From CAYYAQ01 sp964469555 (lineage in GTDB: Bacteria; Planctomycetota; UBA1135; UBA2386), in the NCBI GenBank assembly GCA_964469555.1, contig CAYYAQ010000099.1, forward strand, positions 1-19,110: a stretch of DNA of 19,110 bases. The letters are read 5' to 3'. Each line of letters starts with the position of its first letter. Position 1 is the first letter of the stretch. The notes beneath the pieces were generated by a model. It saw only the letters and a list, made by a program, of their open reading frames with translations. It did no database searches and was not told where the DNA came from. Of the stretch, positions 7,988-15,418 are shown piece by piece. Made by a program: the position numbers and the translations under genes.

Positions 7988-8679
7988 ATGAAACGGTAGC
8001 CCTTGCTACGGACCGTGAGGAAGTGACCCGGCTTGTTGGGGGTCTCTTCGAGCTTGGCGCGGAGTTGACCGACGAAGTTGTCGACGGTTCGCGGGGATCC
8101 CGAGTGTTGGACTCCCCAGACTTTCTTGAGGAGCTGTTCGCGCGTGAAGACGCGGTCGGGGTTCTCGATGAGGAAAGTCAAGAGCTCGAACTCCAGGTGG
8201 GTCATCGCGACGAACTCGCCGTTCCGATACACTTGCGCGGTGGCCAGATTGACCTCGACGTCAGCGAAGTAGAGCGACCGATCGTCGGAGGCCTTAGCGG
8301 GGCTCGAGAGCCGGCGCAGCACGGCGGCCACGCGGGCGAGAAGTTCTGCGACGCCGAAGGGCTTCGTGACGTAGTCATCCGCGCCAAGTCGCAGTGCGGA
8401 CACTTTGTCGAACTCGTTCTGTCGGGCCGACAGGACGATCACCGGCGTCGTGTCTCCTGATTCACGGAGTTCGCTCAACACCTCGAGTCCGTTCTTCTTC
8501 GGCAACGAGATGTCGAGCAAGATCAGAGCCGGTCGATGTTCCTCGATCGCGATTAGTCCAGCCTCGCCGTCGTGAACGATGATAGGATGGAACCCCTCGA
8601 GCTTCAGGTTCAGCGACAACCCGTTGCCGATCGCCTCGTCGTCTTCGACGAGTAGAATCGTTGTCTCGGTTTCGGTCAT
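7981..8679 (-). CDS. OmpR/PhoB-family response regulator
   Basis: This 232-residue cytoplasmic DNA-binding protein has two domains. The receiver domain (about 6-120) has the acidic pair Asp13-Asp14, the phosphoacceptor Asp56 in LILLDISLP, Ser84 in IVLSARQ and Lys107 in DDYVTKPFG. The winged-helix domain (about 135-230) contains LTHLEFELLTFLIENPDRVFTR-type sequence and the C-terminal TVRSKGYRFIP typical of OmpR/PhoB regulators. Its ATG overlaps the TGA of the upstream histidine kinase by four bases (8676-8679), so the kinase is the likely partner by translational coupling. Target genes are unknown. Confidence 0.95.
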   Translation of the reverse strand: MTETETTILLVEDDEAIGNGLSLNLKLEGFHPIIVHDGEAGLIAIEEHRPALILLDISLPKKNGLEVLSELRESGDTTPVIVLSARQNEFDKVSALRLGADDYVTKPFGVAELLARVAAVLRRLSSPAKASDDRSLYFADVEVNLATAQVYRNGEFVAMTHLEFELLTFLIENPDRVFTREQLLKKVWGVQHSGSPRTVDNFVGQLRAKLEETPNKPGHFLTVRSKGYRFIP

Positions 8680-9599
8680 ACCGACTTGCTGCGAGGGAAA
8701 TACACGTAGAATGCCGTCCCACCGCTGCTCGGGGAGCGAAGTTCGATGCGTCCGCGGTGAGCCTTGACGATACCGCGAACGATCGCCAAGCCGAGTCCGC
8801 TTCCCACGGTTCCCGACTCGACTGCGTCTCGACCGCGCCAGAACTTGTCGAAGACCTTTTTCTGCTCGTCGCTGGGGATCCCCGGGCCGTTATCGCTCAC
8901 AACGATCTCGATTTCCTTGTCTCCCACGGCCTTCGCGCTGCAGTGGATCTTCTTTTGCGAGCCGGAGTACTTCCAAGCGTTCGACAAGAGGTTGACGACG
9001 ACCTGCACAAGTGCTGAGCGATCTCCAATGACCGAGAGTTCTTCGCCGAGGTCTACGGTGATGACGGTGTCATCGATTGCCTGAATCGCTTTGAACGCCG
9101 CGAGAGCATCCCCAAAGATGTCCGCTACCGGTAGCGCGACACGCTCGTAGGAGTCGCGATCCGTCTCGATGCGCGAGAGTTCGATGAGCTTGCCGACGAG
9201 ACCGTCCAGCCGGTCGATCTCCTGTCCGAGCGCGCGGAGGCAGTTCGCGCGCTCCTCGGAGTCCGTCAATCGATCGTCGAGCAAGGCCTCTACAAACATG
9301 CGCATCGACGTCATCGGTGTGCGGAGCTCGTGCGACACGGACGACAAGAAGTCGTGTTGCACCGACACGAGTGCTGAGCCACGCCGCAGGAAGATTCCAC
9401 CGATGATGAACCCTGTCACGGACGATGCTGCGAACGCCAGCACCAGGACTCCCGCGATAATCTCGACCCAACCTGGCTCGGCGCTCACGAGCAGGATGAT
9501 ACCGACGGGGGTCGTCAGGATCGTTGGGATCAACGCCCCGAGAATCAGGATGACCTGGGCCCGGAGCAGGTGAACGTTGGCTGGAGCGCGGATCCTCAT
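8676..9599 (-). CDS. membrane sensor histidine kinase with minimal sensory region
   Basis: The protein has 307 residues. Two hydrophobic segments at about 13-38 and 45-71 are separated by only a few residues (AEPGW), so there is almost no periplasmic sensor and no HAMP or PAS domain. The dimerisation domain carries FLSSVSHELRTPM with the phosphorylated His90. The ATPase domain shows the N box VVNLLSNAWKYSG, the G1 box VSDNGPGIP, the F box VFDKFWRG and the G2 box GSGLGLAIVRGIVKAHRG. It autophosphorylates and passes phosphate to the regulator downstream, with which it overlaps. The signal probably comes from the membrane itself or from a partner protein. It follows fabH by 79 bases on the same strand, so the kinase may be cotranscribed with a lipid synthesis gene. 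Confidence 0.94.
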   Translation of the reverse strand: MRIRAPANVHLLRAQVILILGALIPTILTTPVGIILLVSAEPGWVEIIAGVLVLAFAASSVTGFIIGGIFLRRGSALVSVQHDFLSSVSHELRTPMTSMRMFVEALLDDRLTDSEERANCLRALGQEIDRLDGLVGKLIELSRIETDRDSYERVALPVADIFGDALAAFKAIQAIDDTVITVDLGEELSVIGDRSALVQVVVNLLSNAWKYSGSQKKIHCSAKAVGDKEIEIVVSDNGPGIPSDEQKKVFDKFWRGRDAVESGTVGSGLGLAIVRGIVKAHRGRIELRSPSSGGTAFYVYFPRSKSV

Positions 9600-9678
9600 T
9601 TTCGATATCGTGGTTGTCCGTCAACCCCGGGTCTGACCCAGGTCCGACAATCACGAACAGTATCGGAAAGCGGGTCCG

Positions 9679-10728
9679 CTACCAGCGGAGTAGCGTCGCA
9701 CCCCAGGAGAGACCGCCACCGAATGCGACGAGGCAAACGAGATGGCCTTCGCGCAGCTGCCCGGATTGGATCGCATCTTCGAGCGCGAGCGGGATCGATG
9801 CCGACGACGTGTTGCCGTACTTCTCGATGTTCACCGCGACCTTCGACGGGTCGATTCCGATGCGGGCAGTCGCCGATTCGATGATCCTCAGGTTGGCTTG
9901 GTGCGGCACGAGCAGATCCAGGTCATCGATCTTGTAGCCGTTCTTCGCGAGGATCTCCTCGACGGAGTTGCTCACGACCTGGACCGCGAACTTGAAGACC
10001 TTGCGTCCCTCCATGTACATGAAGTGGTCTTTGCTTGCGACGGTCTCGGGTGTGGAAGGGAGTCGTGACCCCCCGGCCTTGCGGATGATCACGTCGGCCC
10101 GTGATCCGTCAACGCCCGCGACGTGACCGATGATCTCACCGTGGCCCCGGTCGGCGCCGAGCAATATCGCGCCCGCGCCGTCGCCAAACAGCACGCAGGT
10201 GTTTCGATCCTCGTAATCGACGATCGAAGACAGCTTCTCCGCGCCGATCAGTAGTGCATTCTCGAACGTCCCCGAGGCGATGAGTCCCTCAGCAGTCATC
10301 AGCCCGTTGATGAAACTCGTGCACGCCACGGTCACGTCGAACCCAGCGGCGTTTGTCGCGCCGAGGCCGTGTTGGACGTAGCACGCCGTCGGTGGAAACG
10401 ATGTGTCCGGCGTGGCGGTCGCGACGATGATCAACCGCAGGTCTTCGGGTGCCATTCCCGCGTTTTCGAGGGCTCGGCGTCCCGCAGCGGTCGCCAGGTC
10501 TGAAGTCGCCTGATCATCGCGCGCGATGCGCCTCTCGACCATCCCCGTGCGCTCACGGATCCACTCGTCCGACGTATCCACCATCTTCTCGAGGTCGGCA
10601 TTGCTGAGCACGCGTGTGGGTACGTCTGTTCCGGTTCCTAGGATCCCGACGGAACGAAGTCGACGCGAACTCGTCGAATCGGACTCTGGGCGGGCAAAGG
10701 GAACGCCGGATGGAAGGATGGTGGACAT
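9679..10728 (-). CDS. fabH: 3-oxoacyl-ACP synthase III
   Basis: This 349-residue protein condenses an acyl-CoA with malonyl-ACP to start fatty acid synthesis in the cytoplasm. The catalytic triad is visible: Cys136 in DVTVACTSF, His276 in VPHQANLRI and Asn306 in KYGNTSSAS. The block DTSDEWIRERTGM near the N terminus is also typical of FabH. The first 24 residues, rich in Ser and Arg, extend beyond usual FabH length; no in-frame start lies upstream, but a later start is possible. It is not next to plsX, rpmF or fabD, so a paralogue with another acyl primer cannot be excluded. The HK/RR pair follows on the same strand. Confidence 0.92.
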   Translation of the reverse strand: MSTILPSGVPFARPESDSTSSRRLRSVGILGTGTDVPTRVLSNADLEKMVDTSDEWIRERTGMVERRIARDDQATSDLATAAGRRALENAGMAPEDLRLIIVATATPDTSFPPTACYVQHGLGATNAAGFDVTVACTSFINGLMTAEGLIASGTFENALLIGAEKLSSIVDYEDRNTCVLFGDGAGAILLGADRGHGEIIGHVAGVDGSRADVIIRKAGGSRLPSTPETVASKDHFMYMEGRKVFKFAVQVVSNSVEEILAKNGYKIDDLDLLVPHQANLRIIESATARIGIDPSKVAVNIEKYGNTSSASIPLALEDAIQSGQLREGHLVCLVAFGGGLSWGATLLRW

Positions 10729-10742
10729 AACCTTGGGGGGTG

Positions 10743-10748
10743 ACCTCC
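10743..10748 (-). promoter_or_regulatory. possible ribosome binding site of fabH with long spacing
   Basis: On the minus strand GGAGGT is followed after 14 bases by the fabH ATG. The match is perfect but the spacing is longer than the usual 5-9, so either the spacing is tolerated or the real start differs. Confidence 0.35.
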
Positions 10749-10868
10749 GTGTTCAGAACCGCGCGAACTCTATGATCCTAGGGACAAACTGTCACCCGTA
10801 TTCCGGCACTCTGTCGCAACTGCGGCACCGGACCGAGGGGCTGGCTGTCCACATGATGGTCTGAGTCT

Positions 10869-10892
10869 GCGAGAGGCCAGCGGATGTCTCGC
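10869..10892 (-). terminator. inverted repeat just after the nitrilase remnant
   Basis: GCGAGA and TCTCGC are perfect six-base arms around a 12-base loop, two bases after the nitrilase remnant's stop codon on the minus strand. The position fits a terminator for that gene, but no T-tract follows. Confidence 0.3.
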
Positions 10893-10894
10893 GT

Positions 10895-11062
10895 TCATTT
10901 CCGCCGGCTACGTCGCACGCCGAACTCGAATACGTCGTCCCTGTGGTAGTGCCCCGATGTGTCGAGAGTCATGCTCTCGCGGTCGATTTCCGCGAGGTCC
11001 AGATCCGCCACCGGGATGGTCTCGGCGTCGTAGACCGGCCCCGCGAGGTCATCAGCCGGGGA
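10895..11062 (-). pseudogene. 3' end of a nitrilase / carbon-nitrogen hydrolase gene, front part missing
   Basis: The last 55 codons read AGPVYDAETIPVADLDL, then AEIDRES and TSGHYHRDDVFEF, before a basic tail and TGA. This matches the C-terminal signature of nitrilases, typically AGPLY, then (V/T)ADLDL and GHYARPDVF. Codon use is strongly GC3-biased in this frame. Further upstream the same frame continues to 11716, but there it is the antisense shadow of the TPR tail and the ECF sigma gene and has no nitrilase features. No catalytic Glu-Lys-Cys region exists in the window. The homology appears to stop near 11060, where the opposite-strand TPR tail begins. The family call rests on pattern memory of this C-terminal block. 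Confidence 0.6.
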
Positions 11063-11308
11063 AATACGAGCGTCAAGTTCGTCTACTCCGCCGCGCAGAA
11101 CTACGCCCGGTGTGCGGCGCTCGCGGCGCTCGACGGCGGTCTCATTCCGCTGGGGCGAGATGAACTCGTCGAAGAATTGTGCAAGGACGCTGTCGAGCAC
11201 GCGCGCCTGGCCATCGAGAAGAAAGCGCCGCGCGACCTGGTCCTGCGCAATCCGGTATTCAAGATCTTGCACGAGCGCGAGGACTGGAAGCGCTTGCGCG
11301 ATGAGTAG
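11060..11308 (+). pseudogene. 3' end of a TPR-type gene (kinase-TPR-like C terminus), front part missing
   Basis: About 82 codons are clearly coding: FVYSAAQNYARCAALAAL, then CKDAVEHARLAIEKKAP and LRNPVFKILHEREDWKRLRDE. This helical pattern ends in a block like 'NPVFxxLxxxxDWxxL', as do the C termini of Planctomycetota Ser/Thr kinase-TPR proteins and related TPR proteins, where the last repeat reads roughly 'DPxLxPLRxRxDFxxL'. The frame is open back to a GTG at 10943, but 10943-11060 is antisense to the nitrilase remnant and reads unlike protein. No kinase domain is present. The stop is six bases before the ECF sigma gene, so the pair looks like a regulator/TPR operon whose first gene was decapitated. 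It could still be expressed as a small protein from a start I cannot place. Confidence 0.5.
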
Positions 11309-11314
11309 AGGCTG

Positions 11315-11947
11315 ATGGAAGAACAGGAGCAGACGATCCAACTCCTGCGCAGTTGGCACGGTGGCGACCGCGAGGCACTCCACGAGTTGATCCGCCAAAA
11401 TCTCGGGTGGATGCAGCAACACGTGCGTCGGCGGCTCGGCGATGAGCTGCGCCGTGCGGGCGATACCCAGGACTTCGTTCAGGACGCGATGATCCAGGTT
11501 TTGGAGTACGGGCCGCAGTTCGAAGTCGGAGACGAGGATCACTTCCGCCGGTTGCTCGCGCGCATCGTCGAGAACAGTTTGCGCGCCAAACACCGATATA
11601 TGCGTCGCGAACGCCGCGACGTGCGCCGTGAACGGGACGTCGAGTCTGACACGGTTCTCAGCCTCGACCCGCCGCAGCGAGAGGTGACGAGGCCGAGTCA
11701 GCACGCGGACCAACACGAACAGGTCGCGTGGGTTCGGCTCGCGCTCGAATTCCTGGCGCCTCAGGACCGCGAGGTGATTTGGCTACACGAGTACGAGGAA
11801 CTGACTTTCCCCGAGATCGCCCGCCGTCTGGGCGCGAGCGGAGACACGGTGCGGATGCGATTCAACCGCGCGTTGCCGCGGCTCGCCAAGAAGGTCGCCG
11901 ATTTGCAGCAGGGCCAAGTCGACGATGTGCTCGATGACTCGGACTGA
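11315..11947 (+). CDS. ECF-type RNA polymerase sigma factor
   Basis: The protein has 210 residues. Sigma region 2 spans about 10-105, including the DTQDFVQDAMIQVLE stretch and HFRRLLARIVENSLRAKHR. Region 4 spans about 140-195: LALEFLAPQDREVIWLHEYE, then FPEIARRLGASGDTVRMRFNRAL as the helix-turn-helix. It recruits RNA polymerase to a dedicated promoter set. A partial GAGG sequence lies three to four bases before the ATG at 11315. There is no anti-sigma factor beside it. The usual companion of such planctomycete sigma factors, a Ser/Thr kinase, is absent, although the truncated TPR-type tail directly upstream could be what remains of one. It converges on the box operon. Confidence 0.88.
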   Translation: MEEQEQTIQLLRSWHGGDREALHELIRQNLGWMQQHVRRRLGDELRRAGDTQDFVQDAMIQVLEYGPQFEVGDEDHFRRLLARIVENSLRAKHRYMRRERRDVRRERDVESDTVLSLDPPQREVTRPSQHADQHEQVAWVRLALEFLAPQDREVIWLHEYEELTFPEIARRLGASGDTVRMRFNRALPRLAKKVADLQQGQVDDVLDDSD

Positions 11948-11970
11948 GGGGTGTCGGTTCCGGCCTCAGT
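11943..11970. terminator. bidirectional hairpin between sigma factor and ferredoxin genes
   Basis: ACTGAGG (11943-11949) and CCTCAGT (11964-11970) are perfect seven-base arms with a 14-base loop. The left arm holds the sigma factor's TGA and the right arm holds the ferredoxin's TGA on the other strand. The position between convergent genes suits a two-way terminator. There is no T-tract. Confidence 0.45.
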
Positions 11971-12298
11971 ACGGCGAGTCGAGCATCTCCCAGATGATCT
12001 CTTCCACGTCTTGTCGCACGTGACCAGTCAACCGGTCGACCGGCTTCCCCTCACCGAGGACGTGTTCCACGATCTCGGGGACATCATCTTCCTTGACGTG
12101 TGAGTAGAAGACCCTGTCCGGGAACAGCGTGACGTTGATCCCAGCCTCGCAGCCGCCGAAGCACGGGTAGCGTCGAACCTTGACCCGTTCTTCATTCGGG
12201 TCGAACGACGCCATCTGCTCTTTGATCTTGTCGTGGAGGTCCCCCGAGCCGCGCTCGGTGCAGTCCCCGCCTTCGCACACGTAGAGAAGTCTTGGCAT
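11966..12298 (-). CDS. thioredoxin-like [2Fe-2S] ferredoxin
   Basis: This 110-residue cytoplasmic electron carrier has four cysteines: Cys8 and Cys13 in YVCEGGDCTERGS, and Cys46 and Cys50 in RYPCFGGCEAGIN. The C-x4-C ... C-x3-C spacing is that of NuoE-like thioredoxin-fold [2Fe-2S] proteins. The following PDRVFYSHVKEDDVPEIVEH is typical of the stand-alone bacterial family. After it, about 25 extra residues (TGHVRQDVEEIIWEMLD) extend the C terminus. The ATG at 12298 lies nine bases after the boxB stop, so it is the third gene of a boxC-boxB-ferredoxin operon. I infer that it supplies electrons to the BoxB di-iron centre in place of, or together with, a BoxA-type reductase. That role is inferred from position only. 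Confidence 0.87.
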   Translation of the reverse strand: MPRLLYVCEGGDCTERGSGDLHDKIKEQMASFDPNEERVKVRRYPCFGGCEAGINVTLFPDRVFYSHVKEDDVPEIVEHVLGEGKPVDRLTGHVRQDVEEIIWEMLDSPY

Positions 12299-12307
12299 GG
12301 CTCGCCC

Positions 12308-13723
12308 TCAGTTCAGCTTGACGTAATCGAAGTCGAGCGGTTGCTCGTTCACGCCGCGTGCCGGCGGCGAGATCCAGTTCGCGATCTTGCCCGGCTCGTA
12401 GACTCCAATCATGCAGGATTGCACGTATTCTCGGTCCGCGGTTGTCGGTAGCCACTCGCCCCTGTGCTTCTCGAAGTCGGCCTCGGTCGTTAATTCGCCC
12501 TCCGGCGTGAAGTAGTGCTCGGAGTAGACGCCCTGGCGTCGGTTGAACTTCTGGCTCGGGAGCGTGACGTCGAGACCGAGGTCGAACCTAGTGAGGTCGC
12601 GTTGCCAGCGGTTGACGATGCGCTTGCAGTCGGCGACGTAGGCGTCGAGCAGCAACGCGTTCATCGCGCGCCGCAACGGGATTTCCTGGGTCGTCATGCG
12701 ATCCCCTTCGGGGCGTTCCATCGTGTAGAACTGGTTGAGCGCCTGCGGATCCTTGTAGATCCCGTCGCCTTCGCGGTAGCGTCCCTTCAGGCCGGAAGCG
12801 AACGCATCCGCGGCGTTCGTCGAGTCCTCGCCGCCGAACAGGTCGAAGCTCGCGGACGACCAGTAGTTGATGTAGCGCTGGATGAGGTCGAGGGGGAATG
12901 CGCCTTCTGCGCGCGGATCCTTGTCCTGCTTTAGCAGTTCCGCCGTCCGGTGGATCGTCCGACCGACGCCGTTCTCTCCGGTCTGCAGGTGGTAGGCTTC
13001 TTCGGTGAGCATGAACTGCGTGCTGCGCGCGAGAGGATCGAAGCCGCTCTCAGCCAGTGCCGCGAGTTGATACTTCCCGTCGCGGTCCGTGAAGGCCGTG
13101 AAACAGAAGAAGTCCATCCAGTCCCCGATCGGGTTGTTGAATGCTTGCAGGATCCGCGGCTTGTCGGGATCGCCGCTACGGCGCTCGAGGAGGCCTTCAG
13201 CTTCGTCCCGTCCGTCGGACCCGAAATACGTGTGGAGCAGGTAGACCATCGCCCACAGGTGCCGGCCTTCTTCGCAGTTCACCTGGAACAGCGACCGCAT
13301 GTCGTAGAGCGAGGGAGCGATGTGTCCGAGCATCCGCTGCTGTTCGACTGACGCCGGTTCGGTGTCGGCCTGGGTCACGATGAGCCGGCGCAGTCGAGCT
13401 CGCAATTCGCCGGGCACCTCGTTCCATACGGGTTTCCCAACGTTGTCGCCGAATTGAATCTTCTGGTCGCCGCTCGGCTCCGCGAGGAAGATGCCCCACC
13501 GGTACTCCGGCATCTTCACGTAGTCAAAGTGCGCCCACCCACCCTTGCCGACGCCTACCGCGGTGCGCAGGTAGATGTCCTTGGTGTTGAAGTCAGACGG
13601 CCCCATGTCCGACCACCATTCCTGGAAGCCGGGGAGCCACTGCTCCAACGCGCGTTGGAGCCGCTTGTCGTCCTTGAGGTTGACGTTGTTGGGAATCTTG
13701 GCGTCAAGGTCAACGTTGTTCAT
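12308..13723 (-). CDS. boxB: benzoyl-CoA 2,3-epoxidase, oxygenase component BoxB
   Basis: This 471-residue cytoplasmic di-iron oxygenase converts benzoyl-CoA, O2 and two electrons to 2,3-epoxybenzoyl-CoA, the first step of the aerobic hybrid 'box' route. The length fits known BoxB of about 473 residues. The expected metal ligands are in place: Glu122 (QADTEPAS), Glu152 and His155 (NCEEGRHLW), Asp213 (AFTDRDG), and Glu242 and His245 (TEEAYHL). Each is shifted by two from the Azoarcus evansii ligands as I remember them. WGIFLAEPSG and VGKGGWAHFDYV are other family blocks. A TTG four codons upstream extends the frame, but GGAG six bases before the ATG at 13723 fixes the start. The ATG overlaps the boxC TGA by four bases, indicating translational coupling. 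Confidence 0.95.
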   Translation of the reverse strand: MNNVDLDAKIPNNVNLKDDKRLQRALEQWLPGFQEWWSDMGPSDFNTKDIYLRTAVGVGKGGWAHFDYVKMPEYRWGIFLAEPSGDQKIQFGDNVGKPVWNEVPGELRARLRRLIVTQADTEPASVEQQRMLGHIAPSLYDMRSLFQVNCEEGRHLWAMVYLLHTYFGSDGRDEAEGLLERRSGDPDKPRILQAFNNPIGDWMDFFCFTAFTDRDGKYQLAALAESGFDPLARSTQFMLTEEAYHLQTGENGVGRTIHRTAELLKQDKDPRAEGAFPLDLIQRYINYWSSASFDLFGGEDSTNAADAFASGLKGRYREGDGIYKDPQALNQFYTMERPEGDRMTTQEIPLRRAMNALLLDAYVADCKRIVNRWQRDLTRFDLGLDVTLPSQKFNRRQGVYSEHYFTPEGELTTEADFEKHRGEWLPTTADREYVQSCMIGVYEPGKIANWISPPARGVNEQPLDFDYVKLN

Positions 13724-15348
13724 GTTCGTCTCCAATCGAAGCTAGCTTGTTCGGGTTGGCCAAATCGGGTCAGTGCGCCTTCCTCGCCCGTGGCATTGGG
13801 TCGGATGAAGATCCAGTTCTGCCAGGCGCTGAGGCGTCCGAAAATCTTGGAATCGCAGGTCTCGGCGCCGGCGAAGCGCAGCGAGGCCTCCATGCCCGTC
13901 AGGGCGTCGGGAGAGAGGGAGGCACGCTCTTCGATCGCGATGCGCGCGTCGTCCTCGAAGTCGAATTCATCACCGAGCACCGTCACCAAGCCGAGTTCGT
14001 CGGCATCTGGGGCGTCGACGCGCGGCTGTTCCTTCGCGAGTTTCGCGGCGTGGTCCGGATCGGCGAGGAAACGGCTCTGCAGACGCGTCAGGCCGTTGGA
14101 CATCGGCAGGATGCCATCCGACAGCGGGCCCACGGCCATTTCGACGGCGTTGTCGGGATCGTCGAGCATGTAGATGCGGTCGCTGGTGATGGCGAGCTCG
14201 AGGAACGTGCCGGCGAAGCAGCTGCCGGCGTCCGCCAGCGCGAACAGGCTGCGCGCGGTCAACTCGTAGCGACGGAGCGTGCGGGCGATCTGCTGGATGA
14301 TCTCGTTGACCAGCCAGTGGTCCTTGTTCGCGAAGAGGTTCTTCTCCGCGTCAAGGATGGCGTCGATGTCGCCGCGAGTACGGAGAACGATGAGCCCGAA
14401 CTCTTCCCGCTCGAGTCGCAGGTGCAGCAGCGCGTCGTCGAGCTCGCGGAAGCAGCGCAGCGCCCAACACGAGTCGCCTGCGGCGAAGTACTCGTCGCCG
14501 TTTTGCGGCTGCGGAGTGGTCGGCGCATGCAGAGTGAGATTCACGACGCGGGCTGCCGGATCGAGCTCGACGGTGACGTGTTGATACTTCCACGTGTCGC
14601 CGTCGATCTCGGCCTCGATAGGGTCGAGTTCGATACCGGCGTCGGCTTTGGTCGGCGTCGCTTCGGCGATTGCGTTCGCCCGCTCCTGGATCTTCTCGTC
14701 GAACTTGCTCTTCGGGAACGTGTCATCGATGAAGCCCCAAGCCTTGGCCTTCTTGCCCTTCATCCCTTCCTCGAGTGTAGAGAAGACGTCGGCGCGATCG
14801 CGTCGCACCTTTCTCTTGTCGACGACGCGCGTCAGGCCACCCGTGCCGGGCAGCACCCCCAGCAAGGGGACTTCGGGCAGCGACACGGCGCTGTTGCCGT
14901 CGTCGATGAGGTAGATCTCATCAGCGGCGAGCGCGAGTTCGTAGCCGCCGCCGGCGCAAGTGCCGTTGAGAGCGGCGATGAACTTGATTCCGGAGTGTCG
15001 GCTCGCATCCTCGATCGAGAGCCGTGTCTCGTTCGTGAACTTGCAGAAGTTGACTTTGAACGCGTGGGTCGACGAGCCGAGCATCGGGATGTTCGCGCCG
15101 GCACAGAACACGCGTTCGATGGCGCTGCCGATGACGACGACCTTCACTTCGGGGTGTTCGAACCGAATGCGTTGGATGGAGTCGGCGAGTTCGATGTCGA
15201 CGCCGAGGTCGTACGAGTTCAGCTTGAGCTCGTAGCCATCGCGGAAGGGGTGCTCATCCGACACGTCCATGTCGAGGTGCGCGATGGGGCCATCGAAGCT
15301 GAGCTTCCAGTGTTTGTAGAGCGCGGGACTGGTGATGAACTGGATCAT
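13720..15348 (-). CDS. boxC: 2,3-epoxybenzoyl-CoA dihydrolase (benzoyl-CoA-dihydrodiol lyase) BoxC
   Basis: This 542-residue cytoplasmic enzyme hydrolytically opens 2,3-epoxybenzoyl-CoA to 3,4-dehydroadipyl-CoA semialdehyde and formate. It has two crotonase-like halves. The first contains VVVIGSAIERVFCAGANIPM with the oxyanion-hole region, ALNGTCAGGGYELALAADEI and the LPEVPLLGVLPGTGGLTR block. The second, from about residue 260, contains FALADAGSCFAGTFLELAIT and VGPLSDGILPMSNGLTRL. This double arrangement and the length of about 550 residues separate BoxC from ordinary enoyl-CoA hydratases. It is the first gene of the leftward operon, with the shared boxR control region directly upstream and a leader of roughly 85 bases. 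The Shine-Dalgarno site is weak. The gene is intact. Confidence 0.94.
   Translation of the reverse strand: MIQFITSPALYKHWKLSFDGPIAHLDMDVSDEHPFRDGYELKLNSYDLGVDIELADSIQRIRFEHPEVKVVVIGSAIERVFCAGANIPMLGSSTHAFKVNFCKFTNETRLSIEDASRHSGIKFIAALNGTCAGGGYELALAADEIYLIDDGNSAVSLPEVPLLGVLPGTGGLTRVVDKRKVRRDRADVFSTLEEGMKGKKAKAWGFIDDTFPKSKFDEKIQERANAIAEATPTKADAGIELDPIEAEIDGDTWKYQHVTVELDPAARVVNLTLHAPTTPQPQNGDEYFAAGDSCWALRCFRELDDALLHLRLEREEFGLIVLRTRGDIDAILDAEKNLFANKDHWLVNEIIQQIARTLRRYELTARSLFALADAGSCFAGTFLELAITSDRIYMLDDPDNAVEMAVGPLSDGILPMSNGLTRLQSRFLADPDHAAKLAKEQPRVDAPDADELGLVTVLGDEFDFEDDARIAIEERASLSPDALTGMEASLRFAGAETCDSKIFGRLSAWQNWIFIRPNATGEEGALTRFGQPEQASFDWRRT
13730..13733 (-). promoter_or_regulatory. ribosome binding site of boxB inside the end of boxC
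   Basis: On the minus strand GGAG lies six bases before the boxB ATG at 13723. It chooses this start over the TTG at 13735 and lies within the last codons of boxC. Confidence 0.6.
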
Positions 15349-15418
15349 GGTCTTGCTGACGGGTTGCTTCCCGACTGTCGCCAGGGGTTGGCACCTCTGC
15401 GGGGCGGAGTTCTATCGG

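Noticed and set aside
9612..9626. GGTTG/CAACC hairpin and nearby GGGTC/GACCC repeat between fabH and the kinase gene
   Set aside because: Stems are only five bases with no T-tract, so I do not call a terminator; fabH-kinase cotranscription stays possible.
10895..11716. A single 273-codon minus-strand gene
   Set aside because: Only its last 55 codons look real (nitrilase tail). The rest is the mirror of the TPR tail and the ECF sigma factor.
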